Below, in pieces: positions 1 to 5,044 of a stretch of 5,044 nt of DNA. The position numbers and the translations under genes were made by a program. How positions within the stretch are numbered: position 1 is the stretch's first letter; each line of letters begins with the position of its first letter. This DNA comes from CAVPGH01 sp046726955 (GTDB lineage: Bacteria > Acidobacteriota > Vicinamibacteria > Fen-336), in contig JBKPBQ010000255.1 in NCBI GenBank assembly GCA_046726955.1, positions 1 through 5,044 of the forward strand, in the 5' to 3' direction. The notes beneath the pieces are model-generated. The model searched no databases. It worked only from the letters and a program-made list of their open reading frames with translations, and had not been told where the DNA came from.

Positions 1-729
1 GGCGAGCACCACGACCTCGCCACCGGTCCCGGCGACACGGTCGTGCTCTCCGCCCGCGCCGTTCCCGGCAACGAGCGCGCGGTGTCGCGGCTCATCAGCA
101 ACCTCTACCGGCGCAGTGCGGACGTCGTGCACCCCGGGGTCGCGCACGTCCACGTCTCCGGCCACGGCAGTCAGGACGACCTCGTCGAGCTGCTGCAGCG
201 GGTGCGTCCGGAGTACCTCGTTCCCGTCCACGGCGAGTTCCGGATGCTCGCCCAGCACGCGCGCCTCGCCGCCCGCGCCGGCGTCCCCCCGGAGCGCGTC
301 CTCGTCGTGGAGGACGGCGACGTGCTCGCCTTCCGCCCTGACGGCGCCCGCCGCGAAGCGAGGGTGCACGCGGGCCGGGTGCTCCTCGACCGCGGGAGCA
401 CGTCTGAGGTCGAGGACGTCGTGGTGCGGGATCGCCGCCACCTCTCGGCCGAGGGGATCGTGGTCCCGATCGTGGTGGTCGACCGCGAGACGGGCCGGCT
501 CGAGTCGGCGCCGGAGATCGTGACCCGCGGCGTCGTCTCCGCGCCCGAGGGCGAGGCAATCCTCGCCGAGGCGGAGCAGGCCCTGGCCGACGCGATGGAA
601 GGCCGCCCCCGCGAGGAGCGGCTCGACAGCGACCTCACGCGCGAGCGCGTGCGGTCGGAGCTCCGGCGCTTCTTCAAGCGGCGCGTGCAACGGCGTCCCA
701 TGGTCATCCCGGTCGTCATGGAGGTCTAA
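1..729 (+). CDS. rnj: Ribonuclease J, C-terminal part (5' end outside window)
   Basis: This is the last 242 codons of a ribonuclease J, a cytoplasmic metallo-beta-lactamase/beta-CASP enzyme that degrades and processes RNA by 5'-3' exonuclease and endonuclease cleavage. The frame is open from base 1 to the TAA at 727-729, so the start lies upstream; GTG at 43 is internal. Visible signatures, counted from the first codon in the window, are PGNE (22-25), SGHGSQDD (53-60) with the beta-CASP motif B histidine at 55, and VPVHGEFRML (74-83) with the motif C histidine at 77. The 22-residue spacing of these histidines fits the family. The rest is the RNase J C-terminal domain, ending in a typical RRPMVIPVVMEV tail. 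Full-length family members are about 550 residues, so about 300 residues, including the HxHxDH zinc site, are missing only because of the window edge. Other beta-CASP nucleases lack this C-terminal domain. The stop lies 6 bp before ftsK, suggesting co-transcription. Confidence 0.93.
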   Translation, partial: GEHHDLATGPGDTVVLSARAVPGNERAVSRLISNLYRRSADVVHPGVAHVHVSGHGSQDDLVELLQRVRPEYLVPVHGEFRMLAQHARLAARAGVPPERVLVVEDGDVLAFRPDGARREARVHAGRVLLDRGSTSEVEDVVVRDRRHLSAEGIVVPIVVVDRETGRLESAPEIVTRGVVSAPEGEAILAEAEQALADAMEGRPREERLDSDLTRERVRSELRRFFKRRVQRRPMVIPVVMEV

Positions 730-733
730 GGAG
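728..733 (+). promoter_or_regulatory. Probable ftsK ribosome binding site, overlapping the rnj stop codon
   Basis: AAGGAG is a strong Shine-Dalgarno match, but it ends only 2 bases before the ATG at 736, closer than the usual 5-9 bases. Its first two bases are the last two of the rnj TAA. A weaker GAGG at 721-724, inside the last rnj codons, sits 11 bases from the ATG. Either way the signal overlaps rnj, so ribosomes finishing rnj probably help start ftsK. Confidence 0.55.
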
Positions 734-735
734 AG

Positions 736-3105
736 ATGCCCAGCGAAGCAGCGGCGACACGATCGACACGAGGGGCGGAGCTCCTGGGGCTTTCGGCGTT
801 CGCCCTCGCCCTCATGCTCCTCATCAGCCTCGCCACCTTCAACCCGGGCGATCCTTCGCCCTTCTTCAAGGCGGGCGAGGGAGCGGCGGCGCGGAACTTC
901 ATCGGGCCCTTCGGCGCCTTCCTGGCCGAGCTCCTCGTCCCCCAGCTCTTCGGTGTCGCCGCGCTCCTCCTCCCGCTCGTGCTCGGCCTCACGGGATGGA
1001 AGCTCTTCTGGTGCCGGCCCATCGACGCCCCCTGGACGAAGGCGTTCGGCCTCTTCCTCCTGCTGCTCTCGCTGACCGCCTTCCTGTCCCTCACCTTCGG
1101 CACCGTGTCGTTCGAAGGCGAGGCGGTGCGCGCGGGCGGGGCCGTGGGCGAGCTGCTGGCTGGGATCCTCATCACGGACTTCAACCGCACCGGCGCCTAC
1201 ATCGTGGTCGCGACCTCGCTCTTCGTCTCGCTGATCCTGGCCACCCAGTTCTCGTTCGCGACCTTCCTCCACGGCGCGGCGGGCAGCCTCAGCCAGCGCC
1301 TGCAGACGCTCCACACCGCGTGGACGCACTACCGCGAGACGCGGCGCAAGGAGCGGATGCGGCGCGAGGTGATCCGCAAGCACACGAAGGAAGCGGCGGT
1401 CGGCGAGGGCAGCGAGAGCCTTCCCCGCGTCCGGCGCGTGAAGGCGCCGAGCGAACCCGAGGAGGAGCGCGAGGACGACGAAGACGAAGCGCCGCCGCGG
1501 CCGATAGCACCTCCGGCCCAGAAGGCGCTGCCCTTCCTGGGCGGGGGTCCGACCGAGCTCGGCGACTCCGCCGAGGAGGACGACCCGCCGGCCCCGCGGA
1601 CGGCCGCGCGGAAGAAGCGCGTCGCGCCGGGCCCCGTCGTGCCCGAGCCGCGCGGCCCTTCCGCGATGCCCCCGGTCACCATCCTCGACGAGGCCCGCTC
1701 CACCGTGATCGTGGACAACGAGCGGCTCTACGAGCGGGGACGCATCCTCCAGGCGAAGTGCGGCGAGTTCGGCGTGCTCGGCACGGTCAAGGAGATCCAC
1801 CCCGGTCCGGTCGTCACCACGTACGAGTTCAAGCCCGACGCCGGGATCAAGTACTCGAAGATCGTGGGCCTCGCCGACGACCTCGCCCTGGCGCTCGAGG
1901 CGGAGAGCATCCGCATCGACCGCGTGAGCGGAAAGGGCAACGTGGGGATCGAGATCCCCAACCAGGCCCGGGAGACGATCTACCTTCGCGAGATCTTGGA
2001 ATCGGAGGTCGTCCGCAAGGCGACGGGGCGGCTCACCCTCGCCCTCGGAAAGACCGTGAACGGTGACGTATTCACCACCGACCTCGCGGCCATGCCCCAC
2101 CTCCTGATCGCGGGCTCCACGGGCACGGGCAAGAGCGTGGGGCTCAACTGCATGATCTCGAGCATCCTCTTCCGCTCCACGCCCGACGACGTGCGGCTCA
2201 TCCTCATCGACCCCAAGCGCCTGGAGCTCGGCGTCTACGAGGACATCCCGCACCTGCTGACCCCCGTGGTCACGGACGCCAAGATCGCCTCCAACGTGCT
2301 CAAGTGGGCGGTCGGCGAGATGGAGAAGCGCATTCGCAAGCTCGCCTCCGAGGGGGTCCGGAACATCGAGCAGTTCAACAACATCATCCGCGCCGAGAGG
2401 GGCGGGGACCCCGCGGAGACGGAAGAGGAGCTGAAGCCCCTCCACTACATCGTGATCGTCATCGACGAGCTCGCCGACCTCATGATGATCTCGTCGCACG
2501 AGGTCGAGGAATCGATCACGCGCCTCGCCCAGATGGCACGAGCGGTGGGGATCCACCTCATCCTCGCTACCCAGCGACCCTCCGTGGACGTCCTCACAGG
2601 CCTCATCAAGGCGAACTTCCCGTCGCGCATCTCGTTCCGCGTGGCCGCGCGCGTGGACAGCCGCACCATCCTCGACTCCATCGGCGCCGAGCACCTCCTC
2701 GGCCGCGGGGACATGCTCTTCCTGCCCCCCGGCAGCGCTCGCCTCATACGAATCCACGGCGCCTACGTGACCGAGCACGAGATCGCGCGCCTCACCGCCT
2801 GGCTGCGGAAGACGGCGAAGCCGGCCTACGACGAGTCCGTGGGCCGGCCCGAGAAGTCCGGGGAGACCGCGGAGGTGATCGAGAAGGACGAGCTCTTCGA
2901 CGAAGCCGCCCGCTTCGTGGTGCAGAGCGGCCAGGCCTCGACGAGCATGCTCCAGCGCCGCTTCCGCATTGGCTTCTCGCGCGCGGGCCGGCTCGTGGAC
3001 ATGATGGAGCGCGATGGGATCATCGGGCCCGCGGACGGCGCCAAGTCGCGCGAGGTGCTCGTCGCCCCCGACTACTACGAGACCGTTGACAGCTGGCCCA
3101 AGTGA
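736..3105 (+). CDS. ftsK: DNA translocase FtsK/SpoIIIE family
   Basis: This is a complete 789-residue FtsK/SpoIIIE translocase, an inner-membrane hexameric ATPase that pumps chromosomal DNA through the division septum. Four hydrophobic segments are visible at about residues 17-35, 68-88, 102-122 and 153-177, giving the usual N-terminal membrane domain. A charged, proline-rich linker follows (about 199-312), then the alpha domain (about 314-440) and the RecA-like beta domain. Walker A is AGSTGTGKS (459-467, K466). Walker B is IVIVIDELAD (572-581, D577 and E578). The family stretch ATQRPSVDVLTGLIKANFP starts at residue 611. The C-terminal winged-helix gamma domain (about 716-785) contains RRFRIGFSRAGRLVD and GIIGPADGAKSREVL; in known FtsK this domain reads polar DNA sequences (KOPS/SRS) and activates XerD. 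The length matches the short-linker FtsK type rather than the 1,329-residue E. coli protein. ATG 736 is preferred because it precedes the first membrane segment and has a GGAG nearby. All key ATPase residues are intact. Confidence 0.97.
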   Translation: MPSEAAATRSTRGAELLGLSAFALALMLLISLATFNPGDPSPFFKAGEGAAARNFIGPFGAFLAELLVPQLFGVAALLLPLVLGLTGWKLFWCRPIDAPWTKAFGLFLLLLSLTAFLSLTFGTVSFEGEAVRAGGAVGELLAGILITDFNRTGAYIVVATSLFVSLILATQFSFATFLHGAAGSLSQRLQTLHTAWTHYRETRRKERMRREVIRKHTKEAAVGEGSESLPRVRRVKAPSEPEEEREDDEDEAPPRPIAPPAQKALPFLGGGPTELGDSAEEDDPPAPRTAARKKRVAPGPVVPEPRGPSAMPPVTILDEARSTVIVDNERLYERGRILQAKCGEFGVLGTVKEIHPGPVVTTYEFKPDAGIKYSKIVGLADDLALALEAESIRIDRVSGKGNVGIEIPNQARETIYLREILESEVVRKATGRLTLALGKTVNGDVFTTDLAAMPHLLIAGSTGTGKSVGLNCMISSILFRSTPDDVRLILIDPKRLELGVYEDIPHLLTPVVTDAKIASNVLKWAVGEMEKRIRKLASEGVRNIEQFNNIIRAERGGDPAETEEELKPLHYIVIVIDELADLMMISSHEVEESITRLAQMARAVGIHLILATQRPSVDVLTGLIKANFPSRISFRVAARVDSRTILDSIGAEHLLGRGDMLFLPPGSARLIRIHGAYVTEHEIARLTAWLRKTAKPAYDESVGRPEKSGETAEVIEKDELFDEAARFVVQSGQASTSMLQRRFRIGFSRAGRLVDMMERDGIIGPADGAKSREVLVAPDYYETVDSWPK
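1330..1671 (+). other. FtsK linker: basic block, acidic block, then Pro/Ala-rich stretch
   Basis: This region encodes FtsK residues about 199-312, between the membrane domain and the motor. It opens with an Arg/Lys-rich cytoplasmic segment (residues 200-216, many RR and KE pairs), as expected just after the last membrane helix. A strongly acidic run follows (about 240-251), then a Pro/Ala/Arg-rich low-complexity stretch. FtsK linkers are poorly conserved in length and sequence, and this one is short, so no specific partner-binding function can be assigned. The reading frame runs through it without interruption. Confidence 0.8.
3102..3105 (+). promoter_or_regulatory. GTGA stop/start overlap coupling ftsK to the amidase gene
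   Basis: The GTG start of the downstream gene overlaps the TGA stop of ftsK in the four bases GTGA. The amidase frame has a TGA at 3087-3089 just upstream and no ATG, GTG or TTG between that stop and 3102. The next in-frame GTG (around codon 92) would remove the signal peptide. No convincing Shine-Dalgarno sequence precedes 3102, so initiation probably depends on ribosomes terminating on ftsK (translational coupling). That dependence is inferred from the layout. Confidence 0.75.
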
Positions 3106-3182
3106 CGACGAAGGCGCGCAGGACGATCGGGCGGCTCACCTTCGCCGCCCTCGGTCTGCTCGCCGGCGCGTCGGCCCTGGCC
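3102..3182 (+). other. Signal peptide of the amidase, possibly Tat-type
   Basis: This encodes residues 1-27. The basic start has K4, R6, R7 and R11. A hydrophobic core runs from about L12 to L26. An A-L-A site at 25-27 is followed by AP, suiting signal peptidase I. The RR pair followed by T-I-G-R is a weak match to the twin-arginine consensus, so Sec export is equally possible. No lipobox cysteine is present, so the mature protein should be soluble in the periplasm. Confidence 0.75.
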
Positions 3183-5044
3183 GCTCCTGCCCGGCCGCCT
3201 GCCCTCGCGTCCACGGGCCGCGCTTCCTCGACGCGTCCGCCCGCCAAGGCCGAAACGCCCCGGGCCGATCCGCGCCGCCCGGACGCCGCGCTCTTCGAGG
3301 AGGCCCGGCGCGCGGAGGCCGCCCACCGCGCCTCCGCCACTCGCCAGCGACAGAAGACGGAGTGGGAGAAGGTCGTGCTCGCCTACCGGAAGGTGGCGGC
3401 CCGCTACCCGCGCAGCGGCTACAGCGACAACGCGCTCCTCGCCGTGGGACGGCTCTACCGCGAGATGGCGAAGCAGTTCAAGACGCCGCGCTACCGCGAC
3501 GACGCGATCGAGTCGTTCCGGCGAGTGGTCGCGGAGTACCCGAGCAGCTCGCTCGGCGAGGAAGCGCTCTACGCGGTGGTGCAGATGATGCGGGAGGACG
3601 GCGACCGGCGGCGGGTCACCGAGGCGGTCAACGCCTACCTCGACGTCTCCCCTGACGGTCCGCACGCCGCGGAGGTGAAGGCCCTCCTCCGCCAGCGCGC
3701 TCCCGCCGCGCCCGTGCCCAGCCCGCCCCCGCCCGGCCTCGCCCGCGTCTTCGACCTGCGCTCCTGGACGGGCGACTCGTCCACGCGCGTCGTCATCGAC
3801 CTCGAGCGCAAGGTGCCGATCACGTCCGATCGGATCAAGGACCCCGATCGCCTCTGGATCGACCTCGCGGGGACGCGCCTCCACCCGAACCTCAAGGCCC
3901 GCAGCTTCCCCGTCGCCGACGGGTTGCTCGAGCAGATCCGGATCGCCCAGAACAAGGACGACGTGGTGCGCATCGTGCTCGACTTCAAGGACGTCAAGGA
4001 GCACAACGTCTTCTACCTCGAAGACCCGACTCGCCTCATCATCGACGTGCGCGGTGTCTCCAAGCCGGGATCCGTGATCGCGCAGACAACGCCCATCGAT
4101 CTTCCACCCGCAGTGACCAGCGCTCCCCCGCCGAGCGCCCCTCGACCGACGCCCCCCACGCCGAGCCCCACGCCGGCCCCCGCGAGCCCGACGGTCGCCG
4201 TAGACTCCTTGCCCACGCGCCGCGTGAACGGCATGGTGCCGGCGGAGGGCCGGACAGCCGCCCTGCCGCCCCAGCCGGCCCCGGTTCCGATCGCAATGGG
4301 ACCTTTCGAGCCGGCGCCCGCGGACCGTGCGCCGCGCGAGGCGGCGCCCACGTCGCGACGGCGGACGCCAGTCGCTCCCGAGCCGCCGGACGCCAACCGC
4401 GCGGGCTCGTACAGCCTCGCCCGCCAGCTCGGCCTTGGCGCCCGGCGCATCGTCATCGACGCCGGCCACGGCGGCCACGATCCCGGCACGATCGGACGCG
4501 CCGGCCTCCAGGAGAAAGACCTCGTCCTCGACGTGGCGCAGCGGCTCGACCGCATGGTGCGCGCCGAGCTCGCGACCGAGGTCATCATGACGCGCAGCAC
4601 CGACGTGTTCGTCCCCCTCGAGGAGCGCACGGCGATCGCGAACTCGAAGGGCGCCGACCTCTTCCTCTCCATCCACGCCAACGCCAGCCGCAACCCCAAG
4701 GCCCGCGGCATCGAGACCTACTTCCTCAACTTCGCCCAGGACCCCCACGCGGAAGCGGTGGCCGCGCGCGAGAACGCGATCTCCCCCGCCACCCTCAAGG
4801 ACCTGCAGGGCCTCGTGAAGGCCATCACCCTCAACAGCAAGATCGACGAGAGCCGCGACTTCGCGACCTCCGTCCAGGAGGCGATGGTCGAGCAGCAGCG
4901 CGGCCACCACGACGTCGAGGACCGGGGCGTCCACACCGCGCCCTTCTACGTGCTCATCGGGGCGAACATGCCGAGCGTCCTCGCGGAGATCGCCTTCGTC
5001 AGCAATCCCGAGGACGAGAAGAAGCTCAAGAGCCCGGAGTTCCG
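3102..5044 (+). CDS. N-acetylmuramoyl-L-alanine amidase: TPR, AMIN and Amidase_3 domains (3' end outside window)
   Basis: The frame is open from GTG 3102 to the window edge (647 codons, no stop). The protein is an exported zinc amidase that cleaves the bond between N-acetylmuramic acid and L-alanine in peptidoglycan, an AmiB/AmiC-type cell-separation enzyme. In order: signal peptide (1-27); Ala/Pro/Arg-rich stretch (28-62); TPR-like helices (about 63-196) with W88, RYPRSGYSDNAL (101-112) and EYPSSSLGEEALY (145-157), resembling the YbgF/BamD type; AMIN domain (about 214-318), which in relatives targets septal peptidoglycan; Pro-rich linker (319-449); Amidase_3 from I450. The zinc ligands are H456 (in VIDAGHGG), E471 (in LQEKD) and H525 (in SIHAN). 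The catalytic glutamate is E629 (in LAEIAFVSNPEDE). Residues about 548-586 form an insert that aligns in position with the regulatory helix of E. coli AmiB/AmiC. About 20-30 residues of the catalytic domain should remain past the edge. Coupling to ftsK supports a role in division. I am unsure which of the amiA/B/C symbols fits, so none is given. Confidence 0.93.
   Translation, partial: MTTKARRTIGRLTFAALGLLAGASALAAPARPPALASTGRASSTRPPAKAETPRADPRRPDAALFEEARRAEAAHRASATRQRQKTEWEKVVLAYRKVAARYPRSGYSDNALLAVGRLYREMAKQFKTPRYRDDAIESFRRVVAEYPSSSLGEEALYAVVQMMREDGDRRRVTEAVNAYLDVSPDGPHAAEVKALLRQRAPAAPVPSPPPPGLARVFDLRSWTGDSSTRVVIDLERKVPITSDRIKDPDRLWIDLAGTRLHPNLKARSFPVADGLLEQIRIAQNKDDVVRIVLDFKDVKEHNVFYLEDPTRLIIDVRGVSKPGSVIAQTTPIDLPPAVTSAPPPSAPRPTPPTPSPTPAPASPTVAVDSLPTRRVNGMVPAEGRTAALPPQPAPVPIAMGPFEPAPADRAPREAAPTSRRRTPVAPEPPDANRAGSYSLARQLGLGARRIVIDAGHGGHDPGTIGRAGLQEKDLVLDVAQRLDRMVRAELATEVIMTRSTDVFVPLEERTAIANSKGADLFLSIHANASRNPKARGIETYFLNFAQDPHAEAVAARENAISPATLKDLQGLVKAITLNSKIDESRDFATSVQEAMVEQQRGHHDVEDRGVHTAPFYVLIGANMPSVLAEIAFVSNPEDEKKLKSPEF
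4056..4448 (+). other. Low-complexity Pro/Ala/Thr/Ser linker between AMIN and amidase domains
   Basis: This encodes residues about 319-449 of the amidase. The first half is dense in Pro, Ala, Thr and Ser, with short runs such as PRPTPPTPSPTPAPASPT. The second half is a mix of Pro, Ala and Arg that ends just before the first amidase strand (RRIVIDAGHGG). It is probably disordered and gives the catalytic domain reach relative to the AMIN anchor. About 130 residues is long for such a linker. The frame stays open, and the flanking domains are in the same frame, so this is not a frameshift artefact. Confidence 0.8.

Noticed and set aside
171..719. - strand open frame (182 codons) opposite rnj
   Set aside because: It is Arg/Ser/Thr-rich without motifs and lies opposite the conserved RNase J beta-CASP and C-terminal sequence.
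43..729. GTG at 43 as a true start giving a short 228-residue protein
   Set aside because: The frame is open to base 1, and the upstream codons continue the RNase J sequence. A start here would cut through the beta-CASP domain.
996..2066. + strand frame-3 open frame (356 codons) inside ftsK
   Set aside because: It is an Arg/Gly/Ala/Pro/His-rich shadow of ftsK, with no recognisable motif; the ftsK frame is unambiguous across the same bases.
3014..3655. + strand frame-2 open frame (213 codons) that looks like the gene after ftsK
   Set aside because: It overlaps ftsK by about 90 bases and is composed mostly of Arg, Ala, Gly and Pro. The overlapping frame from GTG 3102 encodes a signal peptide and TPR-like helices that continue into the amidase.
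4056..4448. Frameshift or gene boundary in the proline-rich stretch of the amidase
   Set aside because: The AMIN domain before it and the amidase domain after it are in the same frame with no stop between, so one continuous multidomain protein is the simpler reading.
4013..4711. - strand open frame (232 codons) opposite the linker and amidase domain
   Set aside because: It is a composition-driven shadow. The + strand here encodes the zinc ligands H456, E471 and H525 in their expected order and spacing.
3075..4934. Long open frame on the - strand (619 codons) opposite the amidase gene
   Set aside because: Its translation is low-complexity, rich in Arg, Gly, Ala, Val, Glu and Leu, and shows no family motif. 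The opposite strand carries an intact AMIN-Amidase_3 protein with all catalytic residues. Long antisense open frames are expected in very GC-rich coding DNA.

Overview
This is a very GC-rich stretch in which third codon positions are almost all G or C. It is essentially wall-to-wall coding on the + strand. Three genes read in the same direction with almost no space between them: the 3' part of a ribonuclease J gene (1-729), a complete ftsK/spoIIIE-type DNA translocase gene (736-3105), and the 5' part of an exported cell-wall amidase gene (3102 to beyond the right edge). The first gap is 6 bp. The second junction is a 4-base overlap (GTGA). No stretch over 300 bases lacks a gene, and I see no tRNA, rRNA, CRISPR array, insertion sequence, terminator or internal promoter.

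The third gene has no stop codon inside the window and starts with GTG, so it is easily missed. It is hidden under a long antisense open frame and a short frame-2 open frame, both of which I reject. Its protein has a signal peptide, a TPR-like helical region, an AMIN domain, a long proline-rich linker and a zinc-dependent amidase (Amidase_3) domain with all expected metal ligands and the catalytic glutamate visible.

The content suggests a chromosomal housekeeping locus of a high-GC Gram-negative bacterium. AMIN-domain amidases act in the periplasm of cells with an outer membrane. From memory, the TPR-AMIN-Amidase_3 architecture and an RNase J gene next to ftsK both fit Deltaproteobacteria-like or related soil and sediment lineages (Myxococcota, Desulfobacterota, Rokubacteria, Binatota). 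This placement is inference and the exact phylum cannot be fixed from the window.

Functionally, FtsK moves chromosomal DNA through the closing septum, while an AmiC-like amidase cuts septal peptidoglycan so that daughter cells can separate. Their coupled genes therefore make sense as a late-cell-division pair. RNase J, a 5'-3' exonuclease/endonuclease for RNA, heads the visible part of the run and is probably co-transcribed for positional rather than mechanistic reasons. I did not find convincing evidence of a new system here. The most interesting points are the amidase's domain arrangement and its likely autoinhibitory insert.
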